Of a DNA stretch of 64,000 nt, positions 1-7,781 are shown in pieces (the stretch's first letter is position 1; the number at the start of each line of letters is the position of its first letter). The notes under the pieces were generated by a model. That model was not told where the DNA came from. It worked only from the letters and a program-made list of their open reading frames with translations, and made no database searches. The position numbers and the translations under genes were made by a program. The stretch lies in contig JBNAVJ010000006.1 in assembly GCA_049700455.1 (NCBI GenBank), positions 1-64,000 on the forward strand, written 5' to 3'. Source of the stretch: JBNAVJ01 sp049700455 (lineage in GTDB: Bacteria; Bacteroidota; Ignavibacteria; Tepidaquicellales; Tepidaquicellaceae).

Positions 1-24
1 TTTTATTTTATCTAAATTTGCACA

Positions 25-1029
25 GTGAAGGAATTTTTAATGAAAATAATGTCTATTAATTCGACTTCCGGTCAGGAAGATAGCCTTGCTGATTATCTTA
101 TATTGAATCTTGAACCGGCTGGGGCAAAACTGGAAATAATAAAAACAGAAAACGGATTTAAAAATTTATTTTATAAATGGGGCGAGCCGGAAATAATTTT
201 TTGTACACATTATGATTGTGTGCCTCCTTTTATTCCTCCGCAGTCAGAGGGTAGTGTAATATATGGTCGTGGCGCCTGTGATGCTAAGGGGCAGATTGCA
301 GTGATGCTCGGAGTTTGTGAAAGTCTGTATCGAGACGGGGAAAATAATTTTGGACTTTTACTTGTTGCAGGAGAGGAAACCGGTTCGTATGGTGCAAAGG
401 CTGCCAACACTTATATTAAAGGTTGCAGGTATGTTATCATAGGTGAGCCAACAGGGAATAAACTTGTGAAGGCTGCTAAGGGAAACATTCTTTTCGAAAT
501 TGAGGTGATTGGTAAGTCCTGCCATTCTGGATATCCCCAATATGGGGATGATGCAGTTTTAAAAGCTATAGATTTTATTAGTAGATTAAGAGGATCAGCA
601 TTTGAATTTGATAACGAGCTTGGAGAAACGACATTTAATATAAGCCATCTGCGTTCTGACAATGCCTGTAATGTAGTGTCAGAAAGGGTTACATTCAGGG
701 TGTTTTTCAGAACAACTTTCAAGACACATTTTGAAATTGAGAAGGCATTAAAGGCTCTGGCAACTGACGAAGTCAGAATCAATAGAGTTTACGGTGATGA
801 GCCGATGGAATATTTTACCATTGAAGGGTTTGAAACAGAAGTTGTATCTTTTGGGAGTGATGCGCCTGAATTGGGAAATCTCGGTAGTGTATTGATGTAT
901 GGTCCGGGCAGTATTCTAACAGCCCATACTGATAATGAGCAAATTACAATAGATGAGCTTTACAGAGGTTTTACGGATTTAAAAGAAATTTATTTTAAAC
1001 TGAGAGAGAATCTGAATGAAGAAAATTAA
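25..1029 (+). CDS. M20-family metallo-deacylase (DapE/ArgE/LysK-like), first gene of lysine operon
   Basis: This is a zinc-dependent M20 amidohydrolase that removes an acyl group from an amino-acid-like substrate. Visible metal and catalytic residues are His62 and Asp64 (THYD), Asp86 (CDAKGQ), the Glu pair 117-118 (AGEETG), Glu141 (IGEPT) and His301 (TAHTD). At 334 aa it is short for the family (about 350-400) but all landmarks are present. It starts with GTG at 25; an in-frame stop at 13 limits extension, and ATG at 40 is the alternative, but it would trim the first helix. The end overlaps asd by 14 bases. Because dapD lies in the same operon, the best inference is a succinyl- or acetyl-diaminopimelate deacylase. 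Acetylornithine deacetylase or LysK-type activity cannot be excluded from sequence alone. Confidence 0.85.
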   Translation: MKEFLMKIMSINSTSGQEDSLADYLILNLEPAGAKLEIIKTENGFKNLFYKWGEPEIIFCTHYDCVPPFIPPQSEGSVIYGRGACDAKGQIAVMLGVCESLYRDGENNFGLLLVAGEETGSYGAKAANTYIKGCRYVIIGEPTGNKLVKAAKGNILFEIEVIGKSCHSGYPQYGDDAVLKAIDFISRLRGSAFEFDNELGETTFNISHLRSDNACNVVSERVTFRVFFRTTFKTHFEIEKALKALATDEVRINRVYGDEPMEYFTIEGFETEVVSFGSDAPELGNLGSVLMYGPGSILTAHTDNEQITIDELYRGFTDLKEIYFKLRENLNEEN

Positions 1030-2044
1030 AGTTGGGGTATTAGGTTGTACCGGGAGTGTTGGGCAGAAACTGGTCAGATTGCTGAGTTCACACTCTTTAT
1101 TTGAGATAGCCGAGCTTGCCGCATCAGAGTCATCGGCTGGTAAAAAGTATGGTGATGCAGTAAGATGGCTTGAGGATGAAGAAATTCCTGAACAGATAGC
1201 AAATCTGGAGGTAAAACTATGTACAAATGATTTAAAGTCTAAAATTTTATTTTCGGCGCTTGATTCCAGTGTTGCAGGTGAGATTGAGGCTATGCTGGCT
1301 GATAAGGGTTATTTTGTTATTAGCAATTCAAAGAATCACAGGATGGATACAGATGTCCCGCTGGTTATACCTGAGGTAAATGCATTTCATTTTAATTTGA
1401 TTCATATTCAAAAGAAGCGCAGGAAAGGATTTATTGTTACCAATCCGAACTGCAGTACAATAGTTCTTTCTCTTGCATTAGTTCCTCTTTATTACAGATT
1501 TGGGCTCAAGCGGGTTTCAGTTACGACTATGCAGGCTATTTCTGGTGCTGGCTATCCCGGCGTTCCATCGTTGAATATTTTAGGGAATATAATACCTTAT
1601 ATTGAAGGAGAAGAGGAAAAGATAGAGACCGAAATTCTGAAAATTTTGGGGAAGATGGAGAATGATTTCGTTAGGTTTGCAGATTTTAAAGTGTCGGCAT
1701 CGTGTAATCGGGTTCCGGTACGGGATGGTCATCTGTTGAGCATTTCATTTGAAACGGAGCAAAAAGCAACGGAGGAGGAGATTTTAGCTTCAATTTTCGA
1801 ATTCAATCATAAGGTTCAGAAAGAAAGTGGAAATACAGTCTTATATTATATTGCTGAAAAAGGGAGGCCTCAGCCATTGCTGGATATAAATCGTAGTGGA
1901 GGGATGGCAGTTACGATTGGTAATTTAAGGCGATGTGCTGTTCTCGACTGGAAATTCACTGCACTGGGACATAACACGATTCGCGGGGCTGCAGGGGCTG
2001 CTATTAAGAATGCAGAATATTTATTAAAATTGGGGTTGATATGA
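1016..2044 (+). CDS. asd: Aspartate-semialdehyde dehydrogenase, archaeal/fungal type
   Basis: It reduces L-aspartyl-4-phosphate to aspartate semialdehyde with NADPH, the second step of lysine and threonine synthesis. An N-terminal Rossmann motif GCTGSVGQ (residues 10-17) binds NADP. The catalytic cysteine is Cys146 in TNPNCST, and a catalytic His is at about 239 in VPVRDGH. The SNSKNHRM and PLVIPEVN stretches (about 103-122) are typical of the archaeal/eukaryotic-type enzyme (TIGR00978-like) rather than the common proteobacterial type. The 342 aa length fits. The start ATG lies inside the end of the upstream deacylase, and the stop overlaps the lysC start by 4 bases, so translation is probably coupled. 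Confidence 0.93.
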   Translation: MKKIKVGVLGCTGSVGQKLVRLLSSHSLFEIAELAASESSAGKKYGDAVRWLEDEEIPEQIANLEVKLCTNDLKSKILFSALDSSVAGEIEAMLADKGYFVISNSKNHRMDTDVPLVIPEVNAFHFNLIHIQKKRRKGFIVTNPNCSTIVLSLALVPLYYRFGLKRVSVTTMQAISGAGYPGVPSLNILGNIIPYIEGEEEKIETEILKILGKMENDFVRFADFKVSASCNRVPVRDGHLLSISFETEQKATEEEILASIFEFNHKVQKESGNTVLYYIAEKGRPQPLLDINRSGGMAVTIGNLRRCAVLDWKFTALGHNTIRGAAGAAIKNAEYLLKLGLI

Positions 2045-3393
2045 TTGTAATGAAATTTGGGGGTACTTCTATTAAAGATTCTGAGGCAATAAGGCGGGTT
2101 ATTGGAATTATAAAATCACAAATTAAACTCAAGCCAGTTATAGTGTTATCAGCAATTGCAGGAGCAACAAATCAGTTAGAAGAAATAAGCATAAGCGCTA
2201 AAAGTGGTGAGATAATAAAATCTGAGAACAATCTTTTTCAGTTAAAAGAACGACACCTTAAAATAGTAAAGGAAACTTTGTCTGGTACTGAACATTATGA
2301 GAGGGTTGTTGGCTTAATAGAAAAATATTTTCGTGAGATAGAGTCGTTAATTAAAGGGGTATATTTGCTCTCCGAATTGACTCCGAAGGCATCAGCACGG
2401 ATTCTTTCATATGGGGAATTGTTATCAACAACAATTATAACGTCTGTTATGGAGGTAGGCGGAGTAGATAGTGAATTATTAGATTCGAGACAATTAATAA
2501 AAACAGATAGAAATTTTCTTAAGGCTGAACCGCAGGTAGATATAATAAAGGAATTAGTTTCTGCGCAATTAATACCGATTGTGAAAGCAGGGAAGGTTTC
2601 CGTATTACAAGGGTTTATAGGGAGTAATGATATTGGAGAAACAACGATTCTTGGACGCGGAGGTTCTGATTATACTGCTTCGCTTATAGGACTTGCAATA
2701 AATGCTGATGGGATAGAAATATGGACTGATGTCGATGGGATGTTAACTGCTGATCCGCGGATGATTGAGGGTACAAAACTTATTGAAATAATATCTTTTG
2801 AGGAAGCAGCAGAACTTGCATACTTTGGAGCAAAGGTATTGCATCCTTTAACCATTCAGCCTGCTGTTGAAAAGAACATTCCTGTTTGGATTAAGAACTC
2901 GTTGTTTCCGGAAAGACAGGGTACAAAGATTGTTAGAACGGCTACAGAAAAGTATAATTCTGTTAGGGCAATAGCATCTAAAGAAAAGATAATAGTGGTT
3001 AATATTTTTTCAACACGGATGTTAAATTCGTATGGTTTTTTAAAAAGGATTTTTGAGATTTTTGAGAAACACCAGACCTCTGTTGATTTGATTGCTACTT
3101 CTGAGGTGAACGTTTCTCTTACTCTTGATGATGATTCGAGGCTTGATGATATAGTGAGAGATTTATCAGAGTTTTCTATTGTGAATGTAGAGACTGATAA
3201 GTCGCTTATATGTGTTGTAGGAAGCAACATAAAGAACTCTAAAGGGATAGCAGGGAGGATTTTTAATGTGCTATCGGATTATAATATAACTATGATATCA
3301 CAGGGGGCGTCGTTGATTAATATAAGTTTTGTTCTTGAGAGGGCTGTTTTAAAACCAGCAATGCAAAAACTACACAATATTTTTTTTAACTAA
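2041..3393 (+). CDS. lysC: Aspartate kinase with C-terminal ACT domains
   Basis: It phosphorylates aspartate, the committed step to lysine, threonine and methionine. The N-terminal kinase domain opens with KFGGTS (residues 5-10) and contains the GRGGSD nucleotide-site loop and the WTDVDGM segment. The last ~140 residues contain two ACT-like repeats (including STRMLNSYGFL and ISQGAS), which in this family bind lysine or threonine for feedback inhibition. The 450 aa length matches monofunctional LysC; no homoserine dehydrogenase domain is fused. The start at 2041 overlaps the asd stop as ATGA; a second in-frame ATG at 2050 also precedes KFGG. Feedback control is a family inference. Confidence 0.95.
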   Translation: MIVMKFGGTSIKDSEAIRRVIGIIKSQIKLKPVIVLSAIAGATNQLEEISISAKSGEIIKSENNLFQLKERHLKIVKETLSGTEHYERVVGLIEKYFREIESLIKGVYLLSELTPKASARILSYGELLSTTIITSVMEVGGVDSELLDSRQLIKTDRNFLKAEPQVDIIKELVSAQLIPIVKAGKVSVLQGFIGSNDIGETTILGRGGSDYTASLIGLAINADGIEIWTDVDGMLTADPRMIEGTKLIEIISFEEAAELAYFGAKVLHPLTIQPAVEKNIPVWIKNSLFPERQGTKIVRTATEKYNSVRAIASKEKIIVVNIFSTRMLNSYGFLKRIFEIFEKHQTSVDLIATSEVNVSLTLDDDSRLDDIVRDLSEFSIVNVETDKSLICVVGSNIKNSKGIAGRIFNVLSDYNITMISQGASLINISFVLERAVLKPAMQKLHNIFFN

Positions 3394-3402
3394 CTTAATT
3401 TA

Positions 3403-4098
3403 ATGATTATGGAAGTTGTACTGGTTGGAACAGGTAAAATGGGAAAAGAAATAGAAAAGGTACTGCTTCAACGTGGTCATACAATCAGGATGCGTATTAA
3501 TAGAACTGAGGATTTAGAAAGGCTTGATGTACAGGATTGTATCTGCATAGATTTTACAACTCCAGCTGCATTTAAAAGAAATTACAGAATAATTGCGGAA
3601 AAATTTTCAGGTGTTGTAGTAGGTACAACAGGTTGGGAAGAGATCCGAGAGGCTGTCTTTGAACATTTTAAAAGGAGTGGACGTAGCTTGATTTATGCTT
3701 CAAACTTTTCAATAGGAATGAATATTTATTTTGATGTAATAGAACTGGCATCGCAGCTTATGTTCGGGAGTGGAGATTTTGACCCATATATAATTGAAAT
3801 GCACCACACAGCAAAGAAAGACGCCCCCTCAGGTACTGCAAAAACGATACGAGAGATTATAAATGTTCAAATGGGAAGGGATATTTCTATTGCGTATGTT
3901 CGCGCTGGAAATATAAAAGGCGTACATATTACAGGATTTGAATCGGAATTTGAAAAGCTTACATTTCACCATGAAGTTTATTCGAGGGCTGTATTTGCGT
4001 TTGGAGCTGTTATGGCTGCGGAATGGATGGGGCAGGTAAAAGGGATTTTTCATTTTCGTGAGTTATTAAAAACTAAATTGAAAGGTATAAAAAAATGA
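3403..4098 (+). CDS. dapB: 4-hydroxy-tetrahydrodipicolinate reductase
   Basis: It reduces the DapA product to tetrahydrodipicolinate using NAD(P)H. The nucleotide-binding loop is VGTGKMGK (residues 8-15). The catalytic signature EMHHTAKKDAPSGTA (about 132-146) holds the His134/His135 pair, Lys138 and the PSGTA substrate loop. The GTTGW segment (74-78) is also conserved. At 231 aa it is slightly shorter than the E. coli enzyme (273), because the region after the Rossmann motif is compact, as in many Bacteroidota. The start is ATG 3403, with ATG 3409 as an equally plausible alternative. The stop overlaps dapA by 4 bases. Confidence 0.94.
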   Translation: MIMEVVLVGTGKMGKEIEKVLLQRGHTIRMRINRTEDLERLDVQDCICIDFTTPAAFKRNYRIIAEKFSGVVVGTTGWEEIREAVFEHFKRSGRSLIYASNFSIGMNIYFDVIELASQLMFGSGDFDPYIIEMHHTAKKDAPSGTAKTIREIINVQMGRDISIAYVRAGNIKGVHITGFESEFEKLTFHHEVYSRAVFAFGAVMAAEWMGQVKGIFHFRELLKTKLKGIKK

Positions 4099-4976
4099 AA
4101 CTAAAAGGATGTGGAACAGCTCTGGTAACCCCCTTCAAGGAGGATTTTTCGGTAGACTATGAAGCATTTATAAAACTTGTCAGGAGACAAATAGAACAGG
4201 GGATACATTTTCTTGTTCCTTTAGGGACAACAGGCGAAACACCCTGCCTGACAAAGGAGGAAAAATTCAAGATAATTGAATTAGTTCTTGAAGTTAATAA
4301 TGGTAAAACACCTGTTATCTGTGGAGCAGGGAGTAATAACACAATAGAGGTAATAAAAAGCATCAAGGAATTTTCCCGATATGAAATAGATGGGTTCTTA
4401 ATAGTAACTCCATATTACAATAAACCAACACAGGATGGGCTTATAAAACATTTTACAGCAATTGCTGATGCTTCTGAAAAACCAATAGTAATGTATAATG
4501 TGCCGGGCAGGACATCAGTAAATATGACAGCTGAAACGAGTCTTCGTTTAGCTGAACATCCGAACATAGTTGCTACTAAAGAAGCAAGTAGTAATTATGC
4601 TCAGATAAGTGAGATAATCAGGAATGCTCCGGAAGGATTTAGTGTTTTATCAGGTAATGATGATGAAACTCTTTCGTTATGTGTTACTGGTGCTTCTGGT
4701 GTGGTAAGTGTTGCTTCTAACATTGCTCCATCTTTTATGTCAGAATATTTGAATTTTATTCTGGCAGGGGACTTTGCGAAAGCCAGGGAATTACATCACA
4801 CGCTTTTTCCGCTTTTCAAAAACTGTTTTATTGAGAGCAACCCAATTCCTGTTAAGGCTGGTCTTACACATCTTGGTTTTATAGAGAATGTTTTGCGAGC
4901 TCCTCTCTATTCATCTACAAAAAAGACTTATGATATAATGGCTGAAACTATAAATCAATTAGGGGTTAAAGAGTGA
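4095..4976 (+). CDS. dapA: 4-hydroxy-tetrahydrodipicolinate synthase
   Basis: It condenses pyruvate with aspartate semialdehyde to form the lysine-branch precursor. This is a class I aldolase TIM barrel. Lys162 in VATKEAS forms the Schiff base with pyruvate, Tyr134 lies in MYNVPGRTS, and the GTTGE loop is at 44-48. The 293 aa length is exactly typical. It sits between dapB and dapD with ATGA-type overlaps, so translation is almost certainly coupled. Related N-acetylneuraminate lyases share the fold, but the motifs and the operon make DapA clear. Confidence 0.96.
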   Translation: MKLKGCGTALVTPFKEDFSVDYEAFIKLVRRQIEQGIHFLVPLGTTGETPCLTKEEKFKIIELVLEVNNGKTPVICGAGSNNTIEVIKSIKEFSRYEIDGFLIVTPYYNKPTQDGLIKHFTAIADASEKPIVMYNVPGRTSVNMTAETSLRLAEHPNIVATKEASSNYAQISEIIRNAPEGFSVLSGNDDETLSLCVTGASGVVSVASNIAPSFMSEYLNFILAGDFAKARELHHTLFPLFKNCFIESNPIPVKAGLTHLGFIENVLRAPLYSSTKKTYDIMAETINQLGVKE

Positions 4977-5797
4977 TGGAGCTTAAAGATAAATTTCTAT
5001 ATTTGAAAGGTACTGAATTAGTGGATAAGAATTTCCGTGTATTTTTCAAGGAGCTTTTAGCAGCCCTTGAATCAGGAGAGATACGGGTTGCGGAAAAAAA
5101 AGCTAATGAATGGCAGGTTAATAGCTGGATTAAAGAAGCAATTTTGATGGGCTTTAAGTATGGCAATCTCAGTGTTCAAAATATAGGTGAGTGGCAGTTT
5201 TTTGATAAGGATACGCTTGGTATTCGTTTTTTGAGTGTGGATGATGGAATCCGGTTGGTGCCTGGCGGGTCAGTAATTAGAGTGGGTGCATACGTTGCAA
5301 AGGGTACGGTTATAATGCCCCCATCTTATATAAATATTGGGGCGTATGTGGATAGTGGATGTATGATAGATTCACATTCGCTTGTTGGGTCCTGTGCTCA
5401 GGTGGGGAAAAATGTTCATCTTTCAGCGGCTTCACAATTAGGAGGCGTACTGGAACCAGTAGGAGCAATGCCTGTAATAGTTGAAGATAACGTTTTCATT
5501 GGTGGAAACTGTGGAATATATGAAGGTACCATCATTAAACAAAATGCAGTTATTGCAACTGGGGTAATCATAAACTCTTCAACCCCTGTTTATGATGCTG
5601 TAAATAAGCGGTTCCTTGAAAAGGAAAAAGGGAAACAGATCATTATACCAGAAAATGCGGTTGTAGTTGCTGGTTCAAGGCAATTGAAATCGGGAGGGGG
5701 GACTGAAAATAATGTGCATATTTATTGTCCTGTCATAATAAAGTATCGTGATGAGAAAACAAAATCGTCAATTACACTCGAAGAGTTATTAAGATAA
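4976..5797 (+). CDS. dapD: Tetrahydrodipicolinate N-succinyltransferase
   Basis: It transfers a succinyl group from succinyl-CoA to tetrahydrodipicolinate, placing this organism's lysine route in the acylated branch. The protein has an N-terminal helical domain and then a left-handed beta-helix of hexapeptide repeats over roughly residues 95-235. Segments such as YINIGAYVD, VGSCAQVGKNVHLS and GGVLEP line up closely with E. coli DapD, and the total length (273 aa) is the same. The chosen start is ATG 4976, which overlaps the dapA stop by one base; a GTG at 4973 would add one residue. It pairs functionally with the M20 deacylase at the head of the operon. No DapC or DapF is present in the window. 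Confidence 0.95.
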   Translation: MELKDKFLYLKGTELVDKNFRVFFKELLAALESGEIRVAEKKANEWQVNSWIKEAILMGFKYGNLSVQNIGEWQFFDKDTLGIRFLSVDDGIRLVPGGSVIRVGAYVAKGTVIMPPSYINIGAYVDSGCMIDSHSLVGSCAQVGKNVHLSAASQLGGVLEPVGAMPVIVEDNVFIGGNCGIYEGTIIKQNAVIATGVIINSSTPVYDAVNKRFLEKEKGKQIIIPENAVVVAGSRQLKSGGGTENNVHIYCPVIIKYRDEKTKSSITLEELLR

Positions 5798-5803
5798 GAT
5801 AAT

Positions 5804-7024
5804 ATGTATTTTAATATTGCGCAACTTATAAAACATCCCTTTTTTGAGGACTTTGAAATTAAGGAGATTAATGGGTATCTGAAACGTTACCGTAAGCCGA
5901 TTTTTATTTATCGGAAGACTGTGTTGGGGAAGCAGATAAGTCGTTTTCTAACTTATATGCCTTTAGGGACAACTTTATACTATGCGGTGAAAAGTAATCC
6001 TAACCCGGAGTTGTTAAAATACGTTGCTATTAATAAATTGGGTTGTGATACGGCTTCATATAATGAAATTAAACGAGTTCTTGCAGCAGGATTTCCCGCG
6101 AATAAAATAATATTTACAGGACCCGGTAAAACTGAGCGAGAACTTATATATGCAATCAAACATAGTCTGAAAAGCATAAATGTTGAATCCAGCTCAGAGC
6201 TTGTGAGAGTAAACTCATTAGCTAAACGCTTGAAGAAGGTACAGGATGTTATGTTAAGGATTAATCCTCCTTATGATGCAGGCGAGGGTTTTCGCATAAT
6301 TGGAGGTAGCGGAACGAGCAAATTTGGAATAGATGATGAACAGATTGATGGGTTTTTGTCTCTGATTAAGAAATTAAAATATGTAAGGCTTAAAGGCATA
6401 CATATATTTAATTCTTCTCAAATACTTGATGATAAGAGAATTCTCAAAAACACAGAAAATGTTATAAAAACTGCCGAAGAGCTTGAAATAAAGAGCGGAG
6501 TAAAATTTAAGACTATAGATGTGGGCGGTGGATTTGGTATTCCATATCTACCAGAAGACAGAGAATTGAACATTCAAAGGCTTGGCTTCAAGATGAAGGG
6601 ACTTATGCAGCGATATAAAAAATTTCTGAAGGGTAAAGAAGTGATATTTGAACTTGGAAGATTTATCTCAGGGTATTCAGGAATATACTTAACCAGGGTA
6701 TTATACTCAAAAATTTCTCGCGGCAAGAATATATTGATAACTGAAGGGGGAATTCATCATCTTCTCAGACCTGCATTAATTAAGCAACCATTTCCAATTG
6801 TAAACTTAAGCGCTATACTGGAGGGGCGCAATGGGATTTATAAATGTTATACAGTATGTGGACCCTTATGCACTTCACTTGATGAGTTATCACCGGATGC
6901 TAAGTTAAACGAAACTAAAGAAGGTGATATTTTGTGCATATTAAACTGTGGAGCATACGGATATACTGAAAGTATGCCAATGTTTTTAAGTCAGACAAAA
7001 TCACAGGAAGTTGTAATTAATTAG
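5804..7024 (+). CDS. lysA: Diaminopimelate decarboxylase-like PLP enzyme (fold-type III)
   Basis: A PLP-dependent fold-type III decarboxylase, placed to remove CO2 from meso-diaminopimelate as the last lysine step. Lys63 in YYAVKSNPNP is the PLP lysine, the glycine loop VGGGFGIPY binds the phosphate, and the catalytic Cys is in GPLCTSLD near the C-terminus. Canonical LysA carries CESGD there; the GPLCT form and the ELGRFISGYSG region instead resemble the BtrK / exosortase- and siderophore-associated decarboxylases. The operon position argues for lysine synthesis, but the changed substrate-side residue makes substrate specificity uncertain. It starts 6 bases after dapD and is the last gene of the operon. 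The symbol is given by context and fold. Confidence 0.75.
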   Translation: MYFNIAQLIKHPFFEDFEIKEINGYLKRYRKPIFIYRKTVLGKQISRFLTYMPLGTTLYYAVKSNPNPELLKYVAINKLGCDTASYNEIKRVLAAGFPANKIIFTGPGKTERELIYAIKHSLKSINVESSSELVRVNSLAKRLKKVQDVMLRINPPYDAGEGFRIIGGSGTSKFGIDDEQIDGFLSLIKKLKYVRLKGIHIFNSSQILDDKRILKNTENVIKTAEELEIKSGVKFKTIDVGGGFGIPYLPEDRELNIQRLGFKMKGLMQRYKKFLKGKEVIFELGRFISGYSGIYLTRVLYSKISRGKNILITEGGIHHLLRPALIKQPFPIVNLSAILEGRNGIYKCYTVCGPLCTSLDELSPDAKLNETKEGDILCILNCGAYGYTESMPMFLSQTKSQEVVIN

Positions 7025-7137
7025 TTCCATCAAAGCTGATTAAAAGAATATTATGAATTTGTAATATTATCATTGCTATTTTTAAGTATTCATATTAATT
7101 TTATTTGTGTTAGAAATTTAAAAAGGGGTAATAAAAA

Positions 7138-7626
7138 ATGTCGCTCAAGAGGGTTGTTGTGTTTGTCTTGGTGATTGCTTTTTCTGTTAGCAGTCTGTTT
7201 GGCTTCGCCAGTTCAAGAGAATCTCTTTCAAAAGGGAATGCAAGAGCGGAACAGGCTTCTAAACAGCAACAAAAGAAGAAAAAGACTACACCAAAGAAGA
7301 ACACAAAGAAGAAAAAGACTACATCAAAGAAGAACACAAAGAAGAAAAAGACTACATCAAAGAAATCTAAGACAGGAAGAAAGAGAACCAGTGGTAAGAA
7401 AACCTCAAAGAAGTCAAAGTATAGCAAGAGACATAAAAAAGTCAGACGTCATTACAGAACTTCTAAGGTAACTACAAACACTGGTACATATACTCCGCCA
7501 AAACTTTTTGATACACCGAAAGAGGAAAAGAAAGGGCGGGAGTATAAACGCGAGGAGAAACAGGAAAACAACGAAAGTAATTTTAAGAAAGAACCGAAGA
7601 AAGAAAGCCCTACTGAAAGCAAGTAG
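7138..7626 (+). CDS. Exported lysine-rich repeat protein, function unknown
   Basis: A 162 aa protein not assigned to a family. Residues 1-25 form a clear signal peptide (basic start, hydrophobic core VVVFVLVIAFSVSSLFGFA). The mature part is extremely basic: residues 46-78 are three 11-residue repeats of the form KKKKTT(P/S)KKNT, followed by further Lys/Arg/Ser-rich sequence, a YTPP segment and a mixed-charge Lys/Glu tail. The composition resembles histone-H1-like tails, but the signal peptide argues for a periplasmic or surface location, where it might bind polyanions such as LPS, teichoic-like polymer or DNA. It is a single-gene unit with a strong terminator behind it. The reading frame is supported by its start, signal peptide and terminator; other frames through the A-rich repeats are artefacts. 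Confidence 0.75.
   Translation: MSLKRVVVFVLVIAFSVSSLFGFASSRESLSKGNARAEQASKQQQKKKKTTPKKNTKKKKTTSKKNTKKKKTTSKKSKTGRKRTSGKKTSKKSKYSKRHKKVRRHYRTSKVTTNTGTYTPPKLFDTPKEEKKGREYKREEKQENNESNFKKEPKKESPTESK
7273..7371 (+). repeat. Three 33-bp tandem repeats inside the Lys-rich gene
   Basis: Three consecutive in-frame 33-base units encode residues 46-78. The units differ at only a few bases (Pro/Ser at one position and a changed tail in the third). Near-identity at the DNA level suggests recent expansion by slippage or unequal recombination. Copy number probably varies among strains. Confidence 0.85.
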
Positions 7627-7655
7627 TATTTTTGGATTGATGTTTCTTTGTTGGG

Positions 7656-7696
7656 AAAGGAACAGGGTGGAAGTTATAAAATCCTGTTCCTTTTTT
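7656..7696 (+). terminator. Rho-independent terminator after the Lys-rich gene
   Basis: An 11-bp stem (AAAGGAACAGG at 7656-7666 pairing with CCTGTTCCTTT at 7683-7693) encloses a 16-base loop and runs into a T tract ending at 7696. It separates the lysine/Lys-rich region from pheT. Confidence 0.88.
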
Positions 7697-7781
7697 ATTG
7701 TTCTTATATATTAACAACTCTACAGGCTTTTGGTTTTCAAAAATCAACGTAAATGATTATTTTAATAATAATCAATCAGTT

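Noticed and set aside
7273..7371. Regular 33-bp repeats as a possible CRISPR array
   Set aside because: The units are directly adjacent with no unique spacers, lie in frame inside a gene, and no cas genes are near.
7110..7427. Minus-strand Phe/Val-rich open frame opposite the Lys-rich gene
   Set aside because: It is the antisense of the A-rich repeat and has low complexity; the plus frame has the signal peptide, a sensible start and a terminator behind it.
7175..7471. Second plus-strand frame rich in Arg/Lys over the same repeats
   Set aside because: A frame-shifted reading of the repeat; it lacks a plausible N-terminus and stops inside the real gene.
7698..7781. Upstream extension of pheT by 28 codons
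   Set aside because: Asn-rich non-conserved sequence just after a terminator; the family N-terminus starts at ATG 7782.
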